Positions 1 through 11,197 of a DNA stretch of 64,000 nucleotides are shown here, one piece after another. Origin of the DNA: Cycas panzhihuaensis (lineage: Eukaryota > Cycadophyta). The stretch covers positions 6,014,001 through 6,078,000 of the forward strand of contig CM041465.1 in NCBI GenBank assembly GCA_023213395.1, read 5' to 3'. Below the pieces are notes generated by a model. It did no database searches, was not told the DNA's origin, and was given only the letters and a program-made list of their open reading frames with translations. The position numbers and the translations under genes are program-made. Positions within the stretch are counted from its first letter, which is position 1; every line of letters begins with the position of its first letter.

Positions 1-1030
1 AATCTTTCATATTTAATATAAATAGCTCAGAAGTACAATGAACAGATCATAGAAAATTCAAAAATTGAATGCATGTTATAGCATTCTTGGAGACCAACAT
101 CCATCAATGCTTATCGCATTCCAGAATACCGGCTGCCGGCCATAGATGGTGCTCCTTTGATATCGAATTTGTTCTAACTCTCAATTGGTTTGGCAACCTG
201 TCACAAACCACGCAGATACCCAATTCGTGTATAGTGTTGGCTCCTGCGCTCTTGCTTGCTAAGAAGTAGTTGGTGATGTCTGTAAGGTGGGAGTTGAGCC
301 ACAGTTCCAACGAGCCCTCAACACTCCACGTGTGTGATGTTATCCCACGATCAAGTGGAGAATGACCACCTAAACTCTGCAAGTTCCTCTCGTGAACGAT
401 GCAACTCTTAATCATAGTCTTGATCTCTATCTAACATCAATCGAATACTCTTAGACTAGCAGCCGTACGCAAGAATCTCTATAGACCCTTGAAGCAACAA
501 TGACGTAAATGATATGACTGGTTCAACGGAGACAATTTAGAGTTGAGGCGCAAGTGTTGCTTATGAAGACCCTTGAAGCAACAAGGGCGTAAATGATATG
601 ACTAGCTCAATAGAGGCGCAAGTGTTGCTTATGAAGAGGTTAGAGTAGGTACAAATAAAGCATCAACATAATCCACATATTATAAGTAACTCACCCTCAA
701 GGTTTGTACATAAACCTTGCTATCTGGATCTTGGATTGAGTAAACCCTTCAACAAGGATCACTTTTTTTGCATCTGCGAAAAATCAAAAGAAAGGAAAAG
801 ACGCAACAAACCAGGAGGAAGGAAAAGAATTTGCCCTTGACTGGCTCTGATAGATCAAAATGGCTCTGGTAAGAATCGATGCTAGCTCTGGTTTGGATCA
901 GAAATGACTTTGTAAACTCTTCAATAAGATTGCTAATCCTCTACTAATATCGTGTCTTCATCACCTACAGTAAATATGGAGGAAACCGAAAACGTTGCCC
1001 TTCTTTTAGCTCTGAATGGATCAAAGCTGA
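1..1030 (-). mobile_element. Leader/internal part of a minus-strand copia-like element, 5' end only
   Basis: This stretch lies on the body side of a primer-binding site (1031-1041) and LTR (1044-1308) read on the minus strand, so it should be the leader and first internal part of an element that runs off the left edge of the window. No gag, protease or polymerase motif is visible. The longest minus-strand reading frame (415 to 104) has no family signature I recognise. It could be a non-autonomous or truncated element. The assignment rests only on its position next to the LTR and PBS. Confidence 0.4.
484..636. repeat. Imperfect tandem duplication, two units of about 70-84 bp
   Basis: Two consecutive units share a start near gacccttgaagcaaca, then gtaaatgatatgact, and end in gaggcgcaagtgttgctta. 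The first unit (about 484-567) carries extra bases compared with the second (about 568-636). It lies in the leader of the minus-strand copia-like element. Confidence 0.75.
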
Positions 1031-1041
1031 CTCTGATACCA
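1031..1041 (-). other. Primer-binding site, initiator-Met tRNA type
   Basis: Read on the minus strand this is TGGTATCAGAG, complementary to the 3' end of plant initiator methionine tRNA and the usual Ty1/copia primer site. It lies immediately inside the LTR at 1044-1308, which fixes that element's orientation as minus. Confidence 0.7.
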
Positions 1042-1043
1042 CC

Positions 1044-1308
1044 TATTACAGGCCAACTCCTGTAACCACAAGATCAAAGAAAAAGAGGCTAGAAGACAGA
1101 ACAAATCACCAAAAGGGGCGCCGAAGCAAACCCTAATAGATTATATTCAAATATATCAAGCTTGTCTTACATAAGATGGGGGATGCCCTATTTATAAGAG
1201 GGCCACAAATTATTATATTATTTTGCCACTAAGCTACCCAATCCCATATTCTTATCCTCCTTAACCCTTAACCTTATACTCTATTATATATAGTGTGGGG
1301 TCATTACA
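1044..1308 (-). repeat. Copia-like 5' LTR
   Basis: On the minus strand the LTR starts TGTAATGACC at 1308 and ends near the PBS. The end is either about 1044, or 1061 where GGTTACA would match the start as an inverted terminal repeat; I cannot choose between them. A TATAAATA box lies at 1189-1196 on the minus strand, about 110 bp inside the start. The right edge abuts exactly the first readable codon of the neighbouring Ty3/gypsy RNase H, so this element appears to interrupt Tat copy 1. No target-site duplication can be tested, because the other end lies outside the window. Confidence 0.6.
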
Positions 1309-1700
1309 ACTATCCTCACCCAAGAGGATGATTTAGGAACTGAGAGGGCTATCTACTTTATTAGTCATACCTTAGTTACTACTGAGCCCAACTATTCCTC
1401 TGCTAAGAAGGAATACCTCGCCTTGGTACATACCACCAAGAAATTTAGGCATTACTTGCTTGGTAACGCCACTCAAGTGATTGTCCAATCTAATCCCTTG
1501 AGATATCTCCTAACCTGGTCCAACTTGACTAGTAGGACTGGTAAGTGGGCCATCCTCCTTCAAGAATATGATCTCTAAATTGTTAATAAGAAGTCAAAGA
1601 AGGGGATGGTGGTCACTGAGTAGCTAGCTGACACCCCGATCCCTAACTCTTCAAACACTCGTGTTGATAATTCCTTGCTAGATGAGCCTATGTTTTCTGC
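1309..1700 (+). pseudogene. Ty3/gypsy RNase H domain (copy 1)
   Basis: The conceptual translation from 1309 reads TILTQEDDLG, ERAIYFISHTL, NYSSAKKEYLALV and RHYLLG, the usual run of the gypsy-type RNase H that follows reverse transcriptase. The glutamate of the KEYLAL block is present. In-frame stops occur near 1576 (TAA) and at 1621-1623 (TAG, in a position where the family usually has Gln before LAD). The first part of the domain and the whole RT are missing because of the copia LTR on the left. The normal role is to degrade the RNA strand of the RNA:DNA hybrid during reverse transcription; this copy cannot be expressed as an active enzyme. Confidence 0.8.
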
Positions 1701-1734
1701 TCAAAACTTGACCCCCCATTTATTGGCTGATAGC

Positions 1735-2982
1735 AAGTGGTATGGGGATATTATACAATACCTTACTGAATAGTACTATTATCCTGATACTAGTGATAAG
1801 GTAAGGTCACTCGTTAGGACCACTACTAGGTAGTACTTCCTCATGGAAGAGGTGTTGTACAAAAGATCCTTTGATGGGGTCCTTCTTCACTACGTCAGCC
1901 CTAACGAAGTGAACTAGATACTTCATAAGTGCGACAATGACATTTGTGGGGGCCACTTTGGGGGCCAATCCATGGCCCAAAGGATCCTTTGCATGGGTTA
2001 ATATTAGCCATCCCTTTTCAAGGATGCCCATACCTATGCTTTGCGATGTTGTAGGTGTCAGGAGCACGCCAACGCCATCCACTCACCTTCCGAGGCCCTT
2101 CACCCTATTATCTTTCCATGTCCATTTTCCCAATGGGGATTAGACCTCATTGGGGCCATAAAACCTCCTTCTTCATCATAACACAAGTTTATCTTGACCA
2201 TAATGGAGTATTTCACTAAATAGGCTAGAGCGGTCCCCTTGTCTTTCACTTCCGATAAGACTATAACTACCTTCATCTATCAACACATCATCTTTTGATT
2301 TGGGATCCCTGATATCTTGATCATAGATAATGGGACTCCCTTTTGTAATAAGGAAATGGATGAGCTTTGTGGGAAGTTTTATATATCCCATAAGACTTCT
2401 TCTCCTTATTACCCTCAAGCCAATGGCCAAATCAAGCCCTTCAATAAGACTCTTATAAATATCCTAAAGAAAATCATCACTCAATCCCAAAAAGATTGGC
2501 ACCTTCAACTTCCCTATGCTTTATGGACATACTGCACTTCCATTCACATAGCCATGGGGGTGATCCCATTCTCCCTTGTGTATAGAACTGAGGTGATCCT
2601 CCCTTTGGAAGTTGAAATTTACTCCTTGCGTGTCTCCCTTTAAGATCTCATTGACGAGGAATCTTATCACCAAGCCCACCTCCTTGACCTTGAAGCTTTA
2701 GTTGAGAAACATTTGATCATATATCAAGAAAATCTTACCTCTAAAGCTAGGGTGCAAAGAACATATGATAAACATCTTTGCCCTTACCCTTTATATCCCA
2801 AGGACCGTGTCCTCAAGCTAGAATACCTTCACGATTACCTGTCTAAATTTGGGCCTAAATGGGTTGGTCCTTTCATCATTCTCGAAAGCCTCAACAATGG
2901 AACCTATAGGATCGCAACTTTAGAAGGTCTTGAATTTGAGAAAGCCATCGATAGTAAATTCTTAAAGAAGTTCTATGTGTGA
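1735..2982 (+). pseudogene. Ty3/gypsy integrase (copy 1)
   Basis: Domains run in the normal order: a zinc-binding region with GGHFGGQSMAQRI and CCRCQEHA (about 1925-2085), the catalytic core with WGLDLIGA (first Asp) and IIDNGTPF (second Asp, about 2323), then SSPYYPQANGQ (about 2400-2430), and a C-terminal module with WVGPFIILESL and EFEKAIDSKFLKKFYV ending in TGA at 2982. The catalytic Glu position just after NGQ reads Lys (AAG, 2434-2436). Several in-frame stops, mainly TAG, break the frame before 2317. The enzyme would insert the DNA copy into the host genome; this copy is inactive. The C-terminal end is closely matched in copies 2 and 3. Confidence 0.9.
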
Positions 2983-3984
2983 CCTTCCCTACTCCTGAGT
3001 AGATTAGGCACACCCCTTCTTCCTCCTCACTCCAAAATGAGCCTAAACTACCACTCTAAGTGTGTCCCCATTCCCCCTAACCACAGGTAGAATGGTAGCT
3101 TAGGGTGGCTTCTCATCTTTATAGTTCCATCACTTGTATTGCATCCTTTCATTTCCCTTTCGAGGGAAACCTCTCCTCCTAGTTGGATGTGTAAACCTCC
3201 TTCACTCTTGAGCTTGAAATCACACCTCAACTAGGGCCTCTTACTTGAGTATCTATACTCCTTCTTTTTCATTATTTCCTTTGCATATTTGTTATACTCC
3301 CCTGATGGACATGCATGGCTCTCCCTCTCCTAGCCTCATATGTGCCTATCACCTATACATATGGTGGTTGTGTGTGCCTGCTATGAGTGTGGTCCTACAT
3401 TAAATGAAATATGAGTGTCGTCCAAATGATTTAATAACAAAAACCATGTATTAAAATCAACTAAAACCACCATAATGCATAATCCCTCGTGCACCCATTC
3501 ACCCATATCTCCATACATCTATCTCTCTATGCATATGTATAAACAAATAAACAAGTAATACAACAAGACAACATCAAAACAACCATCACTATGCCATCAT
3601 CATGGGTTAAATGGGGTACTAATTGGCCCCTATCTATATACATATAAATCATATCATACAATGTCATATAGTACATCATCTAGGCATTACACCTTAGGAA
3701 GCTAGAATCCTTGCAGGGAGGAGTACAATCATGTGTCTATATATGGTGTGACTTCCTGGAGGTCTAATGCTTTCCTGCTCAAAACTAATAATATATCTAG
3801 CTCCTCGATGCCCTACCCTTAGGGGTTATCATCTCCTCACCTGTGAGACCCCTCATTAGGAGACCACATGCCTCTTAGACTTCTCTAGTGCCACTGTGAA
3901 CTCCCCACCTCAATCCCCTCATCTTGAGGCCTCCTTTAGGTCGTTGTTATCGTATGAGTATGAGACCTGCTCTGTGATGACCTA
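2983..3984. other. Spacer between integrase stop and antisense gene 3' end
   Basis: There is no coding motif on either strand. The sequence is pyrimidine-rich and T/C-biased, and lines up by eye with 13356-14360 in copy 2 (shared aggcacacccct, ggggaggagtacaatcat and ccctcagg-like blocks). It is therefore a normal part of the element, not an insertion. On the minus strand it would hold the 3' untranslated region of the antisense gene. Confidence 0.5.
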
Positions 3985-4414
3985 GTGGTGACCTGCTCTA
4001 CCAGCTAATCGTATCTTGTATAGATACAATCCCTCTCCTCCTCTACACTCTAGAGTCCCTCCTCTAGCACAACAATCTTCATGTAACTCTCTGTGTCTCT
4101 ACCTGCTACTCCTCCTCCCTAGGCCTCTAGAGCCTAGACCTAGCCTCGTAGGGTATTCCTCCCTATGGCTATCTAGTCCCTCTCTGTGTGAGGTCCATCT
4201 AGCTCTCCCTGCAGCTGTCATACCCTTACCTAATGTCCCTAGGACTCCACAACCCATATATCTCTAGCTCTAATCAATGGGATGAATGTTGCTATGTGTG
4301 CCTCCATAGATCGAGGCTCTTCCCCAACTAGGACAAGAGGTTGTGCCTCTATGTAGACCTAGGGGAATAACTCTGAGACCACCACCTCCAATAGCCTCCT
4401 CATCTCTACTGCAC

Positions 4415-5133
<719 letters not shown>

Positions 5134-6476
5134 CTCGTGGGATGGATGGCTCCTTAACTTTGATGACCATCTCCTTCTCAAGAGCTCCCTCAACTACTGC
5201 TCCTCCCTCCTTTGCCTTTGGTACTACTCTCTTATCTCTTGGGGTTCTAGAGCGTCTCCTGCTTCTCCTTCTCCCTCTGTCGTGGCTATCTCTGCCTTTG
5301 CTACTACCACCATGGCCACTACTGCTACTAGAGCTTTGCCTACTGCTCTTCCCCTGACTTCTAGTGCATGTCATGGTCTATCTCCCCTCGCAGGTATTGA
5401 TAGGCCTACCTCTCCTCTCGAGCACCTAATAGGCTTGGCTCTTATCCTGTGGCTCTTGATAGGCCTATCCCATCACCCCCATCATCACCTCCACCCTTGT
5501 TAGTGTCATCTCCTAGCTCCCATACCATGTCATTGCTCTCCCAATGTATCCCTCTATATGGATCCATTATATAGTCTACTAGGGTGAGTAGGTCGAGCGG
5601 CGTTGCCTCCACAAACCTCTAAACGTGAACCTAATCCTCGATTTCCTTAAACTAAGTCTACCACCTGTGGATAATGGGTGTCCATACCGAGATGGGGTGC
5701 AGTCCTCCTAATGGTTCCACCATTCTAAAATGATAAAAAAACCAACACTGCAATAGAGTACAATATGAGAATCCACCTCTCCCTACCACATAGATTGCAT
5801 CTAACTGCGTCACCATATTTGCTACTATTAAGGCAACCTAGTCTAACCTCTCCTTAGCCTTGCACCTCCTAACTGTGGCCATCCATCCACCCAGAATATC
5901 CTTGTAATTCTATTTCTAGAAAATCTATAATAGAATGCCTAATGTAATAAGATTCCTCACTCGAGGAATCCTAGACATTACCATAGCCTGAACTGACACC
6001 CCTTGTCAGTCATGCGTGCCCTGCCTTGTGAAAAATGTGGTTGCCTCCATGTGTACAACATCTGTGCTAGGCAATGTGCCCAATGATGCTAGTGCTCCTC
6101 CTACCAGTACCCCCAGAATCCTCCTAATATCTCCTGGTGTGATAGAAATATTCCCCACGTAGGGGAGATGGAAAATATGTCACTGTCAATCCTAGTGGGA
6201 GACTCTATCTACCAAGAGGCACTGATCTGATGCATATTAAGGCATCCTAATGACCTTCAGGAGCCTGTAGCATCTTAATATTATCTGATCCCATCTCGAC
6301 ATCATCTCTATAAAACTCATCATGGCTACTTTGATGTTCTTGCAATTGTCCACCTAGATAACCATCTATAAAACAATTCAAATATTAGTCCAAACACTCC
6401 TCATAGCATCCATTGCCACCCTTGGGATGCTTCATGCTTCATTAGAATGGGCCAAGCCATCCTTTGGCCTCACATC

Positions 6477-6500
6477 AAACTCTACAGTGCTGCAGAGTTT
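6477..6500. repeat. Eroded palindrome (syntenic with the perfect one in copy 3)
   Basis: A near-palindrome runs from aaactct to agagttt with two non-pairing positions near the middle. It occupies the same place relative to the antisense gene and TATA box as the perfect 30-bp palindrome at 36726-36755 in copy 3, and a more decayed counterpart in copy 2 near 18359-18384. Confidence 0.6.
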
Positions 6501-7587
6501 AACATGGGCCCCACTGAGATTTTCGCATCCCCTCTGTGGCCCCATAGTAAACTTTGTGGCATCGCGATCTTGCCGCGGAGCCATTATTCCCCCCCCCCCC
6601 AAAAGAAGGGAAGGGGGTGATGCCCTAAAAAACCCCAAAGTCTTTCCCAAATAGGACAAGGCCTAGCCTATTAGGACTAGGGCTACCTAATTCCCTAGTC
6701 CTCCCCCTCTCTAGGCCTCATTCAAGCTCCAAAGGGTCCAAAATTGCCCTTAAAAGGCCAAAATTAAGCTATAAACCTTAAAAAGTCATTAGATAGAAAT
6801 GATAAAATAAAAGGGGTAAGGAACGATCTAATCACTAGATCAAGACCACCATCTCGTCATCCTAATCGCATGGGTTATCTCCGTGCCTTGATCCAATGAT
6901 CAGATCTCTTGCAAAGTGCTCTTAAAATCTAGCAGGTCTCCACCGCGTAGAAGGAAGGGCTCTAGATCGATCGTGAGCATGTGAAAATGAATCTTATTTT
7001 TACCCTCCTTCCTTTATATACGCGGGGGCCCTGGAGGGAACTTTCCCCTTTTCCTTTACTGTAGTAGCCTTTAAGACCATCTTCTTAATCCCATCGCCTT
7101 TGCCTTCAGGGTCCATCTTCTATTTCACCTCTATGGCCTCCTTTTGTAGCTCTTTTGGCATATTTATGGCGACCCCTTTAGTTTTATGCAAATCCCTTCT
7201 AACTTGTTTTTCATAACACTCCAAGACATACATATGTTTATACTCCTTTGACTTATTTTACTATTCTAGATCTATTTTTTGTTGCCCGTTCAAGCTTTTA
7301 AGGCTCCCAAAGGAAGTGCCTCCCCCTTTCTGGACCTCATCTTGGTCCTTTTAGTGATCTTTGGAGCCCCAAAGGAGCCTTTTTACTGTTGTCTCTCTAC
7401 CTCTTTGTTGGGTCAGTTTCCTCGCCCCTGGGTAGCCTCTTCTCAGGACTCTCCTATTCTTTATGACCCACATTCATAACTTTCTAAGTAGTTGTAGCAC
7501 TGTCGCTACCTCTTCTCCCTTTTTTCACCCTTTAACCTTATCATCACTACTTCTCCTGACATTTGATGGAAACCCATATTCTTCACC
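6501..7587. other. Spacer between antisense gene and aRNH (copy 1)
   Basis: There is no coding signature. The spacer holds a C-run at 6590-6600, the antisense TATA-like box (7011-7020) and, just downstream of it on the minus strand, the block GATTCATTTTCA-like found in all three copies. It should be the promoter and 5' untranslated or first-intron region of the antisense gene. Confidence 0.5.
7011..7020 (-). promoter_or_regulatory. Antisense TATA-like box (copy 1)
   Basis: The minus strand reads TATATAAAGG. It is followed by an AT-rich stretch and a TTCATTTTCAC block before AGAGCCC. The same TATA box and following block occur at 18896-18905 (copy 2, minus) and 36215-36223 (copy 3, plus), always pointing toward the PMD-like gene. 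Confidence 0.6.
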
Positions 7588-8008
7588 ATGGTACTTCTCA
7601 TCTTCATTGATGGAGGAAGTCATGGTAATCTAGGACCTTTTTCTACTGCGTGGATCCTCCATGACCCCTTCAAATATGACTATACGTGTTCTAGAGTCTT
7701 TCTCCCTGAGGCCAGAAATAATGAAGCTAAATACATAGTTGTTATTGAGGCCCTTACCGATGCACTCTATTTGCACCACAATCCCATCATCCTCCTTTGC
7801 GACTCTCAAATCATCGTATCATAACTTACCTAGGTTTACCAAGTATGTTACCCACATTTAAGAGCCCTCACTTCAACTGCCAGATCTCTCCTATCTTGTT
7901 TCTCCTTCGTGGATATTCAACACATTCCTCGAGTCTTAAACATTGAGGCAGATGGCCTTGTCTCTCGCATCCTCGAGCATCATCTCTCCCTCCTCGATGG
8001 TCCTCCCT
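7588..8008 (+). pseudogene. Archaeal-type RNase H, aRNH (copy 1)
   Basis: The translation begins MVLLIFIDGGSHGNLGP (first catalytic Asp in FIDGGS), then NNEAKYIVVIEAL (catalytic Glu), IILLCDSQIIVS (second Asp), HIPRVLNIEADGLVSRI (last Asp) and ends near LLDGPP. These are the four acidic positions of an RNase HI fold of the archaeal/plant type, known as a second RNase H in the Tat lineage. Two in-frame stops follow CDSQIIVS (around 7822-7833). It lies downstream of integrase and of the antisense gene, near the 3' LTR, rather than next to RT. The same arrangement is seen in copies 2 and 3. Confidence 0.85.
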
Positions 8009-8489
8009 AAGAAACCTATCGAGTTACCTAATCACCTAGGTTTCGGGATCGTCCCATCCTTCACTTTTACGATTCCCTTAAACCTCTGAAAGCTAGCCAC
8101 TAATGCGGTTAAACTATGGTGACCACCAAGTTTATTTCTCCACCTTGACCTTCGTACCACCCATGGTACAAGGACCTTACATTCTAACCTTCATATATAC
8201 ATAGTCCCCATTTATGTTATCTCATTGATTATGCTTGTGATTGTCAGTATCAATTACCTCATATAGGTGTGATGGGGGTATCCCCCTCATCTTCCCTCCT
8301 TTTCATTAGATTTTAGGGTGACGCATAAGTAGCCTCCATGTCATCCCTTTTCCTCTTTATCCACATGTTCTACCAGAACATTTGCGACTTCCTTAGATAA
8401 CAACACCATTATACTTGGATGAACGATACTAACCTTTGTGTTAATAGCATTCGCCATCGTGTCACGCTTCCAAGCAACAAGGCTCTGCT
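8009..8489. other. Spacer between aRNH and 3' LTR (copy 1)
   Basis: I see no gene in it. It leads to the polypurine tract, and copies 2 (19870-20344) and 3 (35311-34923, minus) have a spacer of similar length at the same place. Confidence 0.5.
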
Positions 8490-8502
8490 ACAAAGGGGGC
8501 AG
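8490..8502 (+). other. Polypurine tract (copy 1)
   Basis: The tract acaaagggggcag lies directly before TGTTTCCC, the LTR start. It corresponds to the G-runs before the LTRs of copies 2 and 3, and would be the plus-strand primer in reverse transcription. Confidence 0.8.
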
Positions 8503-10425
8503 TGTTTCCCAGCTACTGGGAATGGACATGGACAACACATCATCTCAAGCAAGTGTAGGTATATTTTTATCCTCATTTTTCATTGACTTCAGAGCATCAT
8601 TGGATTGTTAATAGATGTACATTGCATGTTGTTGATTGATTGCATGATCATTATGCCTGGCTTACTTCCCTACTCATGTTTGCATATAATGTTCTAGCCT
8701 ATGAAAACTCTGGACAGGCATCCCATGGCACTCCATGACCCTCCATCATGCCTCTATATCATCCCCAAGTACCTTCAACTCTTGCAGCCTACTTACTATC
8801 ACCGATTCAGTGTGATATGTTCCTTAATGACCTAATTAGGCCTGATCATTATCCTCATTCATCACTTGTCCCTTCTTGGGGCCTTATTACCACCTTTTTC
8901 TTTCTCATCATGGTCCCACCAGCTCTTAAAACCCCCTAGACACCTCAACAATTCATCATTTTTGGGACCCCCTTTTGGGAGCCTTTTAGGCTCCCCTTTT
9001 GTTTTCCACCTTATTTTGAGTGCACCGTTGTAAATTCTATAGTACTGTGGTAAACTCCATAATATCGTGAAGTTTACTGTAGTGTGATTATTCACACTTA
9101 TTTTTTTACTTTGGCACAACCAATTTTGTATTAAATGTGAAATTGACATGTGGTACTAGACTGTTTCCCACCCAGGGTGAGCCCTAATCATGGTTAGGTT
9201 AGGGTTGGGTTTTAAAACCCAAAATTTGGCTCCTTCTTCTTCTTCTTTCCTCTCCTCTCTTAGAAATTTTCTAAAAGGAAAGATCTCTCCTATTGTTATA
9301 TGTTCTTCACTCTTGCCTCCTCTTTCCTTAGGGTGAAACCCTAAGTAACAAGTTTGTAACAGTGAATTTTGGACATATCCTCCTCTCAAAAAATCCATTA
9401 AATCATTAGCCTTAAGTTTGTTTGCAAGTTATACTCTCTTCTTACACCATTGTAGGGATTTCTCACCTATTCTTCAAGGGAAACCCTTATACTAGCTACC
9501 ACACTAGGTAAAAACTATCTCAAACCAGTTTTAGTAGATATTTTTAGACCTACATATTGTCCTTTTCCTCTAGCAAAAAGGTTTTCCTTGTTGTTTGTTT
9601 AGTTTACTTTATGAAACCATTTCACACATCTTCATTCCAAAAGGCAAACCCTTCCTTTTCTTTGGCTTCTTTCCTCATGCCTTATGGTTTCTCCTAGGTC
9701 TTAATTAAGGAGCTTGAGAGGAAAATGTGCAAAGGATTCTGACCCTCTTGGCCATCTCCTCTAGGGTAGCCCCCTACTCTTTACTCTTTTTCTCTCCCTA
9801 TAGCTCTCTTGTACACTCACAAACCCTTAAGGTAGGGAACCCTGTTGGTTGCAGTATTGGTAGTAGCTTACAATGCTTACAACTAGCTTTCATGTCTTCA
9901 TGAAATCTGATTTTTGTAGCAGCCCCTTATGGTTTATATAGTATTAGCTTTACTTTTGTAAATCTTGCAAAAGTTGCACATTACAATTTTTTTAATATTT
10001 ACAACTTTTACATCTTTTAGAACATTCTCCATATACAAAATTTATTGCCTTCTCTACTATTTGAAAACCTTGGCTTCTTTCTTGGTCCACTAGTTTGAGT
10101 GCTTGGATATGTGGAGGCATCTCACTTAGAGGGTTAGCCATTATGAGGCTACCTTTCTTTCCTCCTTTTACCCCCATTTTCCTATAGTCATTGGAGTATT
10201 TTACATGTATTCTAAGTAAAGTTAACATTGCATATGGTGCTTATTAAAAATATATTTGTATAAGACTACTTTCTCTTTTCTTTGGATAAGCATATATACA
10301 CATTTGCTCCCATGCATGTTGAGTATCCTTGGGAAAGCGTATATAACTTGTTGTGTAGGTTTTACCTTTTTGGAGCAAGCAAAGGTCTTTGCAAAAGGTA
10401 CACACATCTCTTTTATTATCATTAC
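8503..10425 (+). repeat. 3' LTR of Tat copy 1 (truncated)
   Basis: The LTR begins TGTTTCCC, followed by GGGAATGGACA, which matches the copy 3 LTR start (TGTTTCC then GGGAATGGATA). It aligns by eye with copy 2's LTR through 10425 (shared ttgcaaaagttgca and gttagccatt blocks). It is cut at 10426 by the LTR of a minus-strand copia element; full-length LTRs of this family are about 2.56 kb in copy 3. An imperfect inverted-repeat cluster at about 9019-9085 has a partner in copy 2 near 20888-20955. Confidence 0.75.
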
Positions 10426-10723
10426 TGAAAAGATTGGATCTATCTTTCAACTCCATGCACTAAATACAAAGGCAAACATAGGAGCAAGAGAGAGTTGAGA
10501 GAAAGAGAGTAGCTCTCATAAAATGGAGAAGTAAGAATGAGCCTCCTCCATTGAGCTTTTACTTTTATATTGAAAGAGAAAGCACTAGAGTTAGGTGAAA
10601 TGAAATTATACATAATGCACATAAAAGTGTATTTCACTTAAGCGATCTAATTTAAAGTTCACTTAAGATCCTTTTTAGAAATAATCAACTAATGTAATGA
10701 CCTTGTGACATCAACCCTTTTCA
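10426..10723 (-). repeat. Copia B 3' LTR (298 bp)
   Basis: Minus-strand termini are TGAAAAG at 10723 and CTTTTCA at 10426, a perfect 7-bp inverted repeat with the TG...CA form. A TATAAAAG box lies at 10562-10569. The polypurine tract directly precedes the start. Confidence 0.75.
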
Positions 10724-10724
10724 A

Positions 10725-10734
10725 TCTCCCCCTT
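10725..10734 (-). other. Copia B polypurine tract
   Basis: The minus strand reads AAGGGGGAGA, directly followed by the LTR start TGAAAAG. The form GGGGGAGAT before an LTR is typical of plant copia elements. Confidence 0.8.
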
Positions 10735-11197
10735 AATGGTAGAAGGTCATTTCATTATATTTTATTCTATCCTATAAGGTCTTTATTTGAGCCTCTTACA
10801 AGCAAACTATTATGAAACTTTTGTAAGAAACCCTCATGGGGAAGAAAACCCACAGATTTTCTAATCTATTAACCTAGCTCAGATCACTCTTTAAATGAAG
10901 CCAGATAGCCAATCAGTATAATGAATTTTATAGTTGAAATCTATTGAGTCTCCATATACCATTTGGTCATCCCCCATACCTTTTTAGGTTTTCATAGGTT
11001 CTAATTTTCCAAAATGATACAACCCTTATCCTTTTACGCCCACAAGGGGTTTTCATGAATGGAATAAAACAGAAACTTACTCTTGTCCTTCCATGCCCAC
11101 AAGGGGTTTTCACAAATGAGAAAGAGTATGATGGTCATATTTTTATCTCCTTTAATCAGTTAGAGATGGAGGCCCTAAGGCTGAGTTACTTTAGGAA

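Noticed and set aside
484-636. CRISPR-like array
   Set aside because: Only two imperfect tandem units without spacers, in plant retroelement DNA.
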